Positions 15,960 to 26,372 of a stretch of 64,000 nt of DNA are shown here, one piece after another. The notes below the pieces were generated by a model. The model did no database searches. It was not told the origin of the DNA and was given only the letters and a program-made list of their open reading frames with translations. Position numbers and translations under genes: made by a program. How positions within the stretch are numbered: position 1 is the first letter of the stretch; each line of letters begins with the position of its first letter. This DNA is from Streptomyces sp. R302 (GTDB taxonomy: Bacteria > Actinomycetota > Actinomycetes > Streptomycetales > Streptomycetaceae): positions 62,001 to 126,000 of the forward strand of contig NZ_JABBGE010000001.1 in assembly GCF_012927245.1 (NCBI RefSeq). The letters are read 5' to 3'.

Positions 15960-16967
15960 TCATGGTCGGGGGCGTGTGTCTGAGGTGCCGGACGGGTCAT
16001 GGCGGAGCAGTAGTTCCGTGATCGCCGTGCGGGTGTGGTGGACCGAGCGGCCCGTGCGGGTCGTGGTCAGGAGGCCCGCCGTGCGGAGGGCCGTCGTGTG
16101 GCCCGAGACGGTGGCCGCCGAGACGCCCAGCGTCCTGGCCAGTTCGGTCGTCGTCCGTGGTGTGGGCAGGGCGCGCAGCAGCGCCGCTCTCGTCGTGCCC
16201 AGGACGCCCGCCAGCGGCTCCTCGGGGCCGCCGGGGGCCTCCGGTACGGGAGGCAGACCCGGGCCCGCCGGATACGCGAGGACCACCGGCCGGTCCGGCT
16301 GGTCAGGCCGGTCCTGTACCAGCGGCCCGCCCCGCCAGTGGAAGGTCGGCAGCAGCACGAGCCCCCGCCCCCCGAGCCGTACGTCCCCGCCGCCGGACCC
16401 GGCCGGCCAGGTCCACACCCCGCCCTCCACGACCGAACCCGGTGCCAGGGCCGTCAGCGCCGCCGCGGGCCCGTCCTCCGCGAGCGCCAGCGCGTGCCGG
16501 GCGAACTCCGCCCGGTGCAGGTCCTGCACGAGCCCCCACACCGGCGCCAGGACCGTCTCGTACGCCGCCCGCTGCGCGCCCGCGAGCGTCCGCCAGCCCT
16601 CCGGTCCGCCCGCGTGCAGCGACCGCACCCACGCCGGAGCCGGCCCGCCGTGACCCGCGTACACCCGCTCCAGTTCGGACCGTACGAGCTCCGGCGCCGT
16701 CGCCTGCATCGCCGCGAACCCCTCCTGCCGGGTCTCGCCCAGCACGTCCAGGAAGACGGGCGCCGAACCGGCCGGCACCAGGTCCGCGAGCGGCTCCGCG
16801 CCCGCCGGAAGGGCCCGCGCCGTCCTGGCCCGCCACCGCCCGAAGAGCAGCCCCTCGTGCGGCGCGCCCAGCATCAGCAGCGCCGCGTGCAGCTCGGGCA
16901 CGGGCGAGGGCCGCGGCGCGAACCGCAACCGCCCCCAGTCCTCCACCGAGAAGTGAACCCGCACCAC
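15960..16967 (-). CDS. ArsR-like winged-helix regulator with DUF5937-type N-terminus
   Basis: The 335-residue protein starts at GTG 16967 (a second GTG follows directly). The N-terminal part opens with VHFSVEDWGRLRFAP and P-S-P-V-P-E-L-H-A-A-L-L, signatures of the DUF5937 domain. The C-terminal ~80 residues form an ArsR-type winged helix (LGTTRAALLRAL, TTELARTLGVSAATVSGHTTALRTAGLL, then a wing with R-x-G-R-S-V-H-H-T-R-T). No metal-binding cysteine pair is visible, so it is likely a non-metal member of the family. It may regulate the divergent Tat-exported hydrolase gene, 110 bases away. Confidence 0.8.
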   Translation of the reverse strand: MVRVHFSVEDWGRLRFAPRPSPVPELHAALLMLGAPHEGLLFGRWRARTARALPAGAEPLADLVPAGSAPVFLDVLGETRQEGFAAMQATAPELVRSELERVYAGHGGPAPAWVRSLHAGGPEGWRTLAGAQRAAYETVLAPVWGLVQDLHRAEFARHALALAEDGPAAALTALAPGSVVEGGVWTWPAGSGGGDVRLGGRGLVLLPTFHWRGGPLVQDRPDQPDRPVVLAYPAGPGLPPVPEAPGGPEEPLAGVLGTTRAALLRALPTPRTTTELARTLGVSAATVSGHTTALRTAGLLTTTRTGRSVHHTRTAITELLLRHDPSGTSDTRPRP

Positions 16968-17077
16968 GCCGCCCCCTGCCTGCCGTCCCCTGTCCGCCGG
17001 CCCCGGGTGACGCCGCCGAACGCGAGCCTTTCGGGCTCGGCCGAAAGGCTCGCCGGGCGGCGGGGCCGGGAACCAGC

Positions 17078-18310
17078 ATGCCCGGCATGAGCACTTACCC
17101 GCCTCGCACCCACTCGGCTCGCACCCACTCGCCCCGCACGCCCTCCCGCCGGACCCTCCTCGGCGCCGCGGTCCTCGGCGCTGCCGCCTCCGTCGGCCTC
17201 ACCGGCTTCCCCGGCTTCCCGGCACAGGCCTCGGCACAGGCCGCGGCGCGGGCCGCGGCGCGGGCCTCGGCCGGGCTCGTGCCCGTGCTGCCGGCGCCGA
17301 CCGGGCCGCACCCCGTCGGGGTCGTCCGGCACGCGTTCACCGACCCGGCCCGCACCGACCCGTGGGACCCGGCGCTCGGGGCCCGGCAGGTCGTCGTCGG
17401 GATCGTGTACCCGGCCCGGAGCGTCATCGGGTACCCGCGCGCCCCGCAGCTCACGCCCGGCGAGGCCGGCACCTTCGGGACGCTCGCGCCGCTGGTGCGG
17501 GGGCTGCCCGCCGCCGGGGTCGACTGGGCCGGGACGCTCACCCACGCGCACGCCGGCGCGCCCCCGCTGCCGGGCCGCCGCCCGGTCGTCCTGTACACGC
17601 CCGGCGGCGGCGACGCCCGCACCCTCGGCACCGGCCTCGCCGAGGGGCTGGCGAGCCACGGGACGGTCGTCGTCCTCGTCGACCACCCCGGTGAGGCGAG
17701 CCAGGTGGAGCTGCCCGACGGCACGGTCCGGGAGACCGTGCTCCACGGGCCGCCGGACCCGGCGACCTTCCGCACCATGGTCGAGACCCGCGTCGCCGAC
17801 CTCCGCCTCGTCCTCGACCGGCTCGACCGGCCCGATCGGCTCGACGGGCTGCCGTACGCCGCCACCGCCTTCATGGACCTGCGCCGGACCGGGGTCTACG
17901 GGCACTCCGCAGGCGGCACCGCCGCCGCCCTGCTCGCCGCCCGCGACCCCCGCGTCCGGGCCGTGGCCAACCTGGAGGGCTACCTCGACCTGGAGCCCTG
18001 GCCGGGCGACCGTCCGCTGCTCCTGCTCCGCACCGACGGCTTCGAGGGCGCCGGGCGGATCGAACGCTCCTGGGCGGGCCTGCGGGCCCGCCGCCGTACC
18101 CTGCGCGCCGCGAACCACTGGGTCTTCACCGACCACGCGGCGATCGTCCCCCGGCTGCACGCCGCCGGGCTCGTCCCCGACGCCGTACGGGACGGGCTCG
18201 TCGGCCCCGGCGACGCGGCGGCGTCCTTCGCGACCGTCCGCCGGGAGCTGCGCGGCTTCTTCGGCCGGGAGCTGGGCGGCCCCCGAGGCCTCCGCGGCCT
18301 CCGCCGCTGA
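17078..18310 (+). CDS. Tat-exported alpha/beta-hydrolase (lipase/esterase type)
   Basis: From ATG 17078 the product has 410 residues; ATG 17087 is an alternative start. A twin-arginine signal is visible (P-S-R-R-T-L-L-G-A-A, then a hydrophobic stretch and an Ala-rich cleavage region near residue 60). The catalytic nucleophile motif GHSAGG has Ser at about residue 277, preceded by VYGH as in platelet-activating-factor acetylhydrolase/chlorophyllase-like enzymes. A late histidine in ANHWVF is a good acid-base candidate. It should act outside the cell on ester substrates. Substrate is unknown. The divergent ArsR-like regulator is 110 bases away. Confidence 0.75.
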   Translation: MPGMSTYPPRTHSARTHSPRTPSRRTLLGAAVLGAAASVGLTGFPGFPAQASAQAAARAAARASAGLVPVLPAPTGPHPVGVVRHAFTDPARTDPWDPALGARQVVVGIVYPARSVIGYPRAPQLTPGEAGTFGTLAPLVRGLPAAGVDWAGTLTHAHAGAPPLPGRRPVVLYTPGGGDARTLGTGLAEGLASHGTVVVLVDHPGEASQVELPDGTVRETVLHGPPDPATFRTMVETRVADLRLVLDRLDRPDRLDGLPYAATAFMDLRRTGVYGHSAGGTAAALLAARDPRVRAVANLEGYLDLEPWPGDRPLLLLRTDGFEGAGRIERSWAGLRARRRTLRAANHWVFTDHAAIVPRLHAAGLVPDAVRDGLVGPGDAAASFATVRRELRGFFGRELGGPRGLRGLRR

Positions 18311-18362
18311 ACCCGGACCGGCGGGCGCCCGGGGACCGGCGCCCGCCCAGTAGATTGGACGC

Positions 18363-19166
18363 GTGCTCTCGCGTCTCTCCCGTATGCCCCGGTCCCGTGT
18401 GCTCGCGGCGTGCGCCGTGCCCGTCGTCGCGCTGGTCGCCGTGGCGGGGCTGGCGCCGCTGCCGTTCGCCATCGCCCAGCCCGGGACCACCGCCGACGTC
18501 CTCGGCAAGGACCAGGGGCGGGAGATCATCACGATCACCGGCGCCCCGGTCCGGCCCACCACCGGTCAGCTGCGCATGACGACCATCCTCGCCACCGGCC
18601 CCGGCACGGACGTCGACCTCGGGGACGTCGCCGACGCCTGGTTCCGCGCCGACCGCGCGGTGCTGCCGCACGACTCCGTCTACCCGCCGGGGAAGTCCGA
18701 CGCGGAGATCGAGAAGCGGAACCTCGGGCAGATGAAGGAGTCCCAGGACGCCGCCACCGCCGCCGCCCTGAACCACCTGGAGCTGGACCCGGCGAAGGTG
18801 AAGGTGGAACTGCACCTCGCCGACGTCGGCGGGCCCAGCGCAGGCCTGCTCTTCGCCCTCGGCATCGTCGACAAGCTCGACGGCGACGGGGACGGCGGCG
18901 AGCTCACCGGAGGCAAGGTCGTCGCCGGTACGGGCACGATCGCGCCCGACGGGAAGGTCGGGGCGGTCGGCGGCGTCTCCCTCAAGACCCAGGCCGCCTC
19001 CCGCGACGGCGCCACCGTCTTCCTGGTCCCCCGGGACGAGTGCTCCGACGCGGAGGCCGAACTGCCGGACGGGATGCGGCTCGTCCCCGTCGACACCCTC
19101 AGCGGCGCGGTGGACTCGCTGCGGGCGCTGGGGCAGAAGCAGGAGTCGCGGGTCCCGCGCTGCTAG
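18363..19166 (+). CDS. Secreted/membrane Lon-like (S16) protease
   Basis: GTG start, 267 residues. An N-terminal hydrophobic segment (about 12-38) is a signal anchor. The C-terminal half is an S16 Lon proteolytic domain: GGPSAGLLFAL with Ser159 as nucleophile, and a GAVGGVSLKTQAA segment in which the lysine near 208 fits the Lon Ser-Lys dyad. N-terminally there are TTGQLRMTT and a D-A-W-F-R-A-D-R-A-V-L-P stretch, as in YlbL-type proteins. Compared with YlbL/SdrC relatives (about 340 residues with a PDZ domain) this version is short and I see no PDZ domain. Its 3' end overlaps the convergent MFS gene by 68 bases. Confidence 0.8.
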   Translation: MLSRLSRMPRSRVLAACAVPVVALVAVAGLAPLPFAIAQPGTTADVLGKDQGREIITITGAPVRPTTGQLRMTTILATGPGTDVDLGDVADAWFRADRAVLPHDSVYPPGKSDAEIEKRNLGQMKESQDAATAAALNHLELDPAKVKVELHLADVGGPSAGLLFALGIVDKLDGDGDGGELTGGKVVAGTGTIAPDGKVGAVGGVSLKTQAASRDGATVFLVPRDECSDAEAELPDGMRLVPVDTLSGAVDSLRALGQKQESRVPRC

Positions 19167-20466
19167 GGCCTGTCCCCGCCCCCGGGGCGGTCCTACCGGC
19201 GTCGGCGGTCTCCCCGGCCCCGCCAGGCGGCTCGACCGGGGCGTCCAGCTCGCGCCAGACGGGGAAGAACAGCGGCGACAGGGTGGCCAGGACGAACGCC
19301 CCGCCGACCGTGAGCAGCGCCCCCGTGATGCCCACGCGCTCGACCAGGAAGCCGGCGGCCAGGCCGCCGAGCGGGGTGACGAGCAGCACGGCCGCCGTGC
19401 TGGCGCCGCCCACCCGGCTGCGCAGCTCCTCGGGCACCACCTCGTAGAAGGCGGTGGTGAGGATGGGGTTGAGCACCCCGGCGCCGAGCCCGCCGAACAC
19501 CGCCGCCACCACCATCGGGGCGACGGTGTGGGTGAACGCGGCCGTGAGGATCGGCGCGGCCGATATCAGGAAGCCGACGGTGAAGACCGGCCGGCGCGGG
19601 AAGCGGTGGCCCACCGCGCCATGGAGCAGCGCGCCGATGAGGGCGCTGCCGCCGAAGACGGCGACCAGCAGGCCCTGCGCGGCGGAGCCGCCGAGCTCCT
19701 CGCGGGCGTGGATCGGCAGCAGCACCGCGCTCCAGCTCAGGGCGAGCCCGTTGGTGACCATCACCATGAGGTCGACGGCGAGCAGCAGCCGGGTGCGCAG
19801 CAGGAAGGAGTAGCCCTCGCGCAGGTCGGTGCGGTAGACGGCGAGGTTCAACGCCGGTGCGTTGCGCAGGGGTTCGGCGGCGGGGACGCCGCGCAGGCCC
19901 ACCAGGGCGAGCAGCGCGGAGAGCAGGAACGTGCCGGCGTCCGCGTAGAGCACCGTGTCGGCGCCTATCACCGCCACCAGCAGGCCGCCGACGGCGGCGC
20001 CGGTCATCCGGGCGCCGCGCGAGACGGCGTCGTAGAGGCTGGCGGCGCGGGACAGCGGGGTGCCCGCGCGCCGGGCGAGCTCGGGGACGAGGACATGGCG
20101 CGAGGTCTCGCCGGGCGCGTGGAAGAGGCCGGTGACGGCCATCAACGCGCACAGCATCCAGAACCGCAGCAGACCGGCCTGGCTGAGCAGGGGGATCGCG
20201 GCGAGCGCGAGGGCGCAGATCAGGTCGGAGGCGACGGAGACCCGGCGGCGGCCTATCCGGTCGATGACCGGACCGCCCGCGATGGCGGAGACGACCACGG
20301 GCACGGCGGCGCAGAAGGCGACCAGACCAGCCTTGCCGGCGCTTCCGGTGGTCTCCAGGGTGAACCACGGGACGCCGATGAGGGTGAGCGAATTGCCGCT
20401 GATGGAGATGGCGTTGGCGGAGAGGACGGCGAACAAGGGGCGCCTGTCGCGCTGTTCGGCGCTCAT
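19099..20466 (-). CDS. MFS transporter under ArsR control
   Basis: The 455-residue protein from ATG 20466 has about 12 transmembrane segments and resembles the macrolide-efflux/enterobactin-exporter MFS group (MSAEQRDRRPLFAVLSANAI, then NSLTLIGVPWFTLETTGS, and DRIGRRRVS for motif A). A Pro/Ala-rich tail of about 45 residues follows the last segment. Its start overlaps the stop of the small gene upstream (ATGA). It lies downstream of an ArsR-like gene with a strong palindromic operator, which suggests inducible export. The 3' end overlaps the Lon-like gene tail-to-tail by 68 bases. Confidence 0.82.
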   Translation of the reverse strand: MSAEQRDRRPLFAVLSANAISISGNSLTLIGVPWFTLETTGSAGKAGLVAFCAAVPVVVSAIAGGPVIDRIGRRRVSVASDLICALALAAIPLLSQAGLLRFWMLCALMAVTGLFHAPGETSRHVLVPELARRAGTPLSRAASLYDAVSRGARMTGAAVGGLLVAVIGADTVLYADAGTFLLSALLALVGLRGVPAAEPLRNAPALNLAVYRTDLREGYSFLLRTRLLLAVDLMVMVTNGLALSWSAVLLPIHAREELGGSAAQGLLVAVFGGSALIGALLHGAVGHRFPRRPVFTVGFLISAAPILTAAFTHTVAPMVVAAVFGGLGAGVLNPILTTAFYEVVPEELRSRVGGASTAAVLLVTPLGGLAAGFLVERVGITGALLTVGGAFVLATLSPLFFPVWRELDAPVEPPGGAGETADAGRTAPGAGTGPSSAGPATPASAPAPAASPPRR

Positions 20467-20636
20467 GCGGCGAGGGTGACGGTGAGGTCGGTGGGCCCGG
20501 ACCGCCGGACCCACCGGACGGCGAGCCGCCGTCCGCGTCGCTCCCGGAGCGGCTCGGGGCGGGGCGCCGCGGCGGCCTTCCGGTGCGCTTCGCCGGCGTT
20601 CGTCCGGTGCAGGAGGAGGTGAATGTCGGGGTGCAT
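20463..20636 (-). CDS. Small conserved 57-residue protein
   Basis: From ATG 20636 the product is only 57 residues, very basic (MHPDIHLLLHRTNAGEAHRK, then many Arg). It is coupled to the MFS gene by a 4-base overlap. I recall many near-identical small streptomycete proteins beginning MHPDIHL upstream of MFS or ArsR genes, which supports it being real. The function is unknown. Confidence 0.6.
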   Translation of the reverse strand: MHPDIHLLLHRTNAGEAHRKAAAAPRPEPLRERRGRRLAVRWVRRSGPTDLTVTLAA

Positions 20637-20829
20637 GGCTCGGGGTCCCTTCCGTGGGTGGTGCCGGTGGGTCGGGCGGCGGTGGCGGGGGTGGGGCGGT
20701 GCGGATGCCGGAACGGGGCGGCGTGGTGCGGGCCGGGCCGCCGCGCGGGGCCTGCGCCCCACACCCCGGCCCTCCTCGGAACCGGGGCTCCGCCCCGGGC
20801 CCCCTGTGGCCTTCGGCCGCGTCCTCGAA

Positions 20830-20857
20830 CTCCCCCACGCCTGGGGGCGTGGGGGAG
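20830..20857 (-). terminator. Hairpin after the ArsR gene
   Basis: A perfect 12-bp stem (CTCCCCCACGCC at 20830-20841 with its complement at 20846-20857) and a 4-base loop follow the ArsR stop on the minus strand. The surrounding CCCC/GGGG-rich sequence (20760-20870) resembles a common streptomycete intergenic repeat. Confidence 0.65.
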
Positions 20858-20883
20858 GAGCCCGAGCGGCGGCCCCGCCCCGG

Positions 20884-21474
20884 TCAGTCCTCGTGCTGCG
20901 GGAAGGCGTGCAGGTGGAGTCGTACGCGCGCGGCGTCCGGCGCGTCGGCCTCGGGCGAGTCCCGGTACTCGTCGATCAGTGCGTGCAGCCGCTCCCCGAG
21001 CTCGCGCGCGGCGGAGGGCGGCAGCCGCAGGGTGTAGTCGCTCATGTCGGACGCTCCGGCCCAGGCGGGCCATTCGTGCCGGGTGGCGATCCAGGTCGAC
21101 AGCTCCTGGGTGTGGTTGGTGGCGACCTCGTGCAGCAGGAGGTCGGCGGCGCCCCGCACTTCGGGGTCGGAGTTCCCGACCAGGGACTCGTCCCAGCTGA
21201 CGCCCTGCTGCGCGGCCTTCCACCACCGCTCCCGGCCCTTCCCGAGGCTCGGGTCGTCCTCGACGAAGCCGTGGGCGGCGAGCTGGCGGAGGTGGTAGCT
21301 GGTGGCGCCGCTGGACTCGCCGAGGCGTTCGGCGAGTCGGGAGGCGGTGGCGGGGCCGTGGTGGCGCAGGGTGCGGAGGAGCTGCATGCGGAGGGGGTGG
21401 GCGAGTCCGCGCAGGGAGCGCGGGTCGAGCGCCCGGGTGACGTGCTGCTGGGGGACCTTCTCGGGCTCGGGCAT
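20884..21474 (-). CDS. ArsR-family winged-helix regulator
   Basis: The 196-residue product from ATG 21474 has an ArsR/HTH_20 winged helix at residues about 15-90: LRGLAHPLRMQLLRTLRHHG, then ASRLAERLGESSGATSYHLR and the wing. A C-terminal helical half with WWKAAQQGVSW follows, as in the streptomycete 'helix-turn-helix domain, ArsR/MarR-like' efflux regulators. No metal-site cysteines are present. The 14-bp inverted repeat at 21488-21525 lies 13 bases upstream of the start and should be its operator. The MFS gene downstream is the likely regulon member. Confidence 0.85.
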   Translation of the reverse strand: MPEPEKVPQQHVTRALDPRSLRGLAHPLRMQLLRTLRHHGPATASRLAERLGESSGATSYHLRQLAAHGFVEDDPSLGKGRERWWKAAQQGVSWDESLVGNSDPEVRGAADLLLHEVATNHTQELSTWIATRHEWPAWAGASDMSDYTLRLPPSAARELGERLHALIDEYRDSPEADAPDAARVRLHLHAFPQHED

Positions 21475-21487
21475 GCCCTGAGCGTAG

Positions 21488-21525
21488 GGATGCAAAGAAA
21501 CTCTTGCAAGGGTTTCTTTGCATCC
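21488..21525. promoter_or_regulatory. Perfect 14-bp inverted repeat, candidate ArsR operator
   Basis: GGATGCAAAGAAAC (21488-21501) and its exact complement (21512-21525) flank a 10-base spacer that itself contains CTTGCAAG. The site sits right before the ArsR start codon, fitting autoregulation. Confidence 0.7.
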
Positions 21526-21572
21526 ACTTCTTTGCGTCAACTCCCTTGCATCAACTCCCTTGCGTCGACACG
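21517..21572. repeat. TTGCATC/TTGCGTC direct repeats beside the operator
   Basis: Four imperfect copies of a CTTTGC-R-TC/CCTTGC-R-TC motif, spaced about 14-16 bases and separated by AACTCC or a similar spacer, continue from the palindrome towards the AsnC gene end. They could be additional half-sites for the ArsR protein or remnants of operator duplication. Confidence 0.5.
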
Positions 21573-21599
21573 CTCGCGTCGAGAAGTCCTTCGCGCGTA

Positions 21600-23343
<1,744 letters not shown>

Positions 23344-23408
23344 ACCGGCCGGCGCGTCCGGGACGGGGCACGGGGCCCGTCCCGGACGCGCGGTCAACCC
23401 CTCGGACG

Positions 23409-24881
23409 CTACGCCGGTTTCCCGGGCTCCATCGGTTTCCCGGGCTCCACCGGCCGCGCGTCCTTCACCGGCCGCGCTTCCTTCACCCGCAGCGCTTCCT
23501 TCGCCGGCAGCGCGTCCTTCGGCACCGCCTCCGGGTCCGGCTCGCCCAGCTCCGCCAGCGCCGCCGCCGCGCGCGGCGCGTGCAGCGGCGAGAACGACGG
23601 GTGGATCCGCAGCGCCTCCTCCAGGTGCCGCCGCGCCTGGCCCGTCCGCCCGAGCGCCCGCTCGATCTCGCCCAGGTGGTACGTGAACGAGGCGCTCCGC
23701 AGCCCCTCGTCGGTGGCCGCGCGGGCGTACGGCAGCGCCTCCTCCGGCTCGCCCGCCCGGTGCAGCGCCCAGCCGAGCGCGTCCGCCACCGCCACCGAGC
23801 GGTGGCCCTTCGCCCAGACGCCCTTCAGCCGGGTCACCGCCGCCGCCGGATCGCCGTGGTCGGCGTCGAGCAGGCCCAGGACGACGCCGGGGTCCGCCCA
23901 ACTCCCCTCCCGCAGCCGCCGGTACGCCGCCCGCGCGTCCCCGTCCAGGCCCAGCGACTCCGCCAGCTCCCCGGACTCCAGGACGTACTCGGGCAGCGGC
24001 TGACGGGCCAGCGCCGCCCGCCAGTCCCGCTGCGCCTCGTCGGCCCGGCCGAGTGCCGCGAGCGCCCGCGCCCGGCCCGCGAGCGCCGGCCCGTGGTCCC
24101 GTACGAACCGCAGCGCCGTCCCGTACCGCTCCAGGGCCTCGGCCGGCTCGCCCCGCTCCCACGAGAAGCGCCCGAGGCGTGCGTACGCCTCCGCCTTCTC
24201 CGCGTCCGTCGCCGCCAGCGCCGCCGCGTCCAGTGCCGTGGCGTCGGCGTCCTCCCGCCAGCCCCGGTCCCGGTAGCTCTGCGCGGCCCGGCCCCGCACC
24301 ACCGCCCCGCCGTGCAGCTCCTCCAGCCGTTCCATCGCCTTGCGGGCCGCCGGGTAGTCGCCGAGGCCGCTGTACGCGTCGATGAGGAGCGGGTACGTGT
24401 TCCACCGCTTCGGCGCCGCCTTCCTGGCCCGCTCGCCCCACTCCTTGGCGCCCTTCCAGTCGCCCCGCGCGCCCGCGAGCGCCCCGAGCCCCAGCTGCGC
24501 GTCCACGTTCCCCCGCCCCGCCGGCAGCTCCGCCAGCGAGCGGTTCAGCGCCCGCTCGGCCCTCGGCAGGTCCCGTACGTCCCCGAGCCGGGCACCCCGC
24601 TCCGTGTAGGCCGCGCCGAGCACCGCCCACGACGCGGCGTCGTCCGGGTGCTCCGCCAGCCACTTCTCCCGGTCGCCGATCAGCGCCACGAGGTCCGGCA
24701 GCGCCGCCGGCGCCCCCGCGTGCGCGGCGCTCGCCGCCCGCTCGGCGGGCCCCGGCGGGCGCGGCGGCGCGTCCCCGCCGAGCAGCTCCGGCAGGTACAG
24801 CAGCGCCGTCGCCGCGAGCACCGCCGCCACCCCGGAGGCGAGCACCGCCCGCGACACGTTCTGGCTCTTCATCGCGCTCAT
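23409..24881 (-). CDS. Membrane-anchored tetratricopeptide-repeat protein
   Basis: From ATG 24881 the product has 490 residues; GTG 24890 would add three. Residues about 12-30 form one transmembrane segment or signal. The rest is a solenoid of TPR-like helix pairs (for example WAVLGAAYTERGARLGD, AYARLGRFSWERGEPAEALE, and ALGWALHRAGEPEEALPYA). The C-terminal tail has imperfect repeats of V-K-E/D-A-R-P-V and E-P-G-K-P. It probably serves as a protein-interaction scaffold outside the membrane. It converges on hppD and is divergent from the GlcD-like gene. Confidence 0.8.
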   Translation of the reverse strand: MSAMKSQNVSRAVLASGVAAVLAATALLYLPELLGGDAPPRPPGPAERAASAAHAGAPAALPDLVALIGDREKWLAEHPDDAASWAVLGAAYTERGARLGDVRDLPRAERALNRSLAELPAGRGNVDAQLGLGALAGARGDWKGAKEWGERARKAAPKRWNTYPLLIDAYSGLGDYPAARKAMERLEELHGGAVVRGRAAQSYRDRGWREDADATALDAAALAATDAEKAEAYARLGRFSWERGEPAEALERYGTALRFVRDHGPALAGRARALAALGRADEAQRDWRAALARQPLPEYVLESGELAESLGLDGDARAAYRRLREGSWADPGVVLGLLDADHGDPAAAVTRLKGVWAKGHRSVAVADALGWALHRAGEPEEALPYARAATDEGLRSASFTYHLGEIERALGRTGQARRHLEEALRIHPSFSPLHAPRAAAALAELGEPDPEAVPKDALPAKEALRVKEARPVKDARPVEPGKPMEPGKPA

Positions 24882-24979
24882 GCGCCTCACTGTGCGCCCG
24901 CCCGCGCTCGTACGAAGAGCACACGAGCCGCCCGTCCCGGCGGGTTCACACCGTTGGCGGCGGGTGCCACGCTGGAACC

Positions 24980-26356
24980 ATGGACGATCTCCAGACGCTC
25001 CTCGCGGACCTCCGCGCCGGGCTCCCCGCCGACGCCGTCCTCACCGACCCGGACGTGACGGCCTCCTACGCCCACGACATGGCGAGCTTCTGCGCGGCCG
25101 GCACCCCCGCCGTCGTCGTGCTGCCGCGCACCGTCGAACAGGTCCAGCACGTCATGCGGACGGCGACCGCGCACCGCGTCCCGGTCGTGCCGCAGGGCGC
25201 CCGCACCGGACTCTCCGGGGGCGCCAACGCCTCCGAGGGCTGCGTCGTGCTCTCCCTCGTCAAGATGGACCGGATCCTGGAGATCGACCCGGTCGACCGC
25301 GTCGCCGTGGTGGAGCCCGGCCTTGTCAACGCGGTCCTGTCCCGCGCCGTGCACGAACACGGCCTGTACTACCCGCCGGATCCCTCCAGTTGGGAGTCGT
25401 GCACCATCGGCGGCAACATCGGCACCGCCTCCGGAGGTCTGTGCTGCGTCAAGTACGGCGTCACCGCCGAGTACGTCCTCGGCCTGGAGGTCGTGCTCGC
25501 CGACGGGCGGCTCCTCACCACCGGGCGCCGCACCGCCAAGGGCGTCGCCGGATACGACCTCACCCGGCTCTTCGTCGGCTCCGAGGGCAGCCTCGGCGTC
25601 GTCGTGAAGGCCGTCCTCGCGCTCAAGCCGCGGCCGCCCGCCCAGCTCGCCCTCGCCGCCGAGTTCCCCTCCACGGACGCCGCCTGCGCCGCCGTCTGCG
25701 CGATCATGGAGCGCGGCCACACCCCCTCGCTCCTCGAACTCATGGACCGCACCACCGTCCAGGCCGTCAACCGGATGGCGCGGATGGGCCTCCCCGAGAC
25801 CACCGAGGCGCTCCTCCTGTGCGCCTTCGACACCCCGGACCCGGCCGCCGACCTCGCCGCCGTCGGCGCGCTCTGCACCGCCGCCGGGGCCACCGAGGTC
25901 GTCCCCGCCGCCGACGCCGCCGAGTCCGAACTCCTCCTCCAGGCCCGCCGGCTCTCCCTCACCGCCCTGGAGACCCTCAAGCCGGCCACGATGATCGACG
26001 ACGTCTGCGTGCCCCGCACCCGGCTCGCCGAGATGCTCGCCGGCACCACCGCCATCGCTGAGAAGTACGCCCTCACCATCGGCGTCTGCGCGCACGCGGG
26101 CGACGGCAACACCCACCCCGTCGTCTGCTTCGACCACACCGACGAGGACGAGTCCCGGCGCGCCCGCGAGTCCTTCGACGCGATCATGGCGCTCGGCCTC
26201 TCCCTCGGCGGCACCATCACCGGCGAACACGGCGTCGGCGTCCTGAAGAAGGAGTGGCTGGCGCGCGAGCTCGGACCGGTCGGCCTCGAACTCCAGCGGG
26301 AGATCAAGCGCGTCTTCGACCCGCTGGGCCTCCTCAACCCCGGAAAGCTCTTCTGA
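24980..26356 (+). CDS. FAD-binding oxidase/dehydrogenase, GlcD/D-lactate type
   Basis: 458 residues, with the FAD_binding_4 domain (PVVPQGARTGLSGGANASEG binding pyrophosphate; ESCTIGGNIGTASGG) and the C-terminal FAD-oxidase domain (GVCAHAGDGNTHPV, and GTITGEHGVGVLKK with the metal/substrate histidines). The length and order fit 2-hydroxyacid dehydrogenases such as glycolate oxidase GlcD or D-lactate dehydrogenase. GlcE/GlcF partner genes are absent here, so it may act alone. The true substrate cannot be read. Confidence 0.9.
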   Translation: MDDLQTLLADLRAGLPADAVLTDPDVTASYAHDMASFCAAGTPAVVVLPRTVEQVQHVMRTATAHRVPVVPQGARTGLSGGANASEGCVVLSLVKMDRILEIDPVDRVAVVEPGLVNAVLSRAVHEHGLYYPPDPSSWESCTIGGNIGTASGGLCCVKYGVTAEYVLGLEVVLADGRLLTTGRRTAKGVAGYDLTRLFVGSEGSLGVVVKAVLALKPRPPAQLALAAEFPSTDAACAAVCAIMERGHTPSLLELMDRTTVQAVNRMARMGLPETTEALLLCAFDTPDPAADLAAVGALCTAAGATEVVPAADAAESELLLQARRLSLTALETLKPATMIDDVCVPRTRLAEMLAGTTAIAEKYALTIGVCAHAGDGNTHPVVCFDHTDEDESRRARESFDAIMALGLSLGGTITGEHGVGVLKKEWLARELGPVGLELQREIKRVFDPLGLLNPGKLF

Positions 26357-26372
26357 GCCCGCCGGTACGACG

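Noticed and set aside
15580..16653. Repeat-encoded peptide (seven-residue periodic protein) as a real gene
   Set aside because: The frame is open on both strands only because the unit is 21 bp. There is no ribosome binding site, and the frame continues as antisense of the ArsR-like gene.
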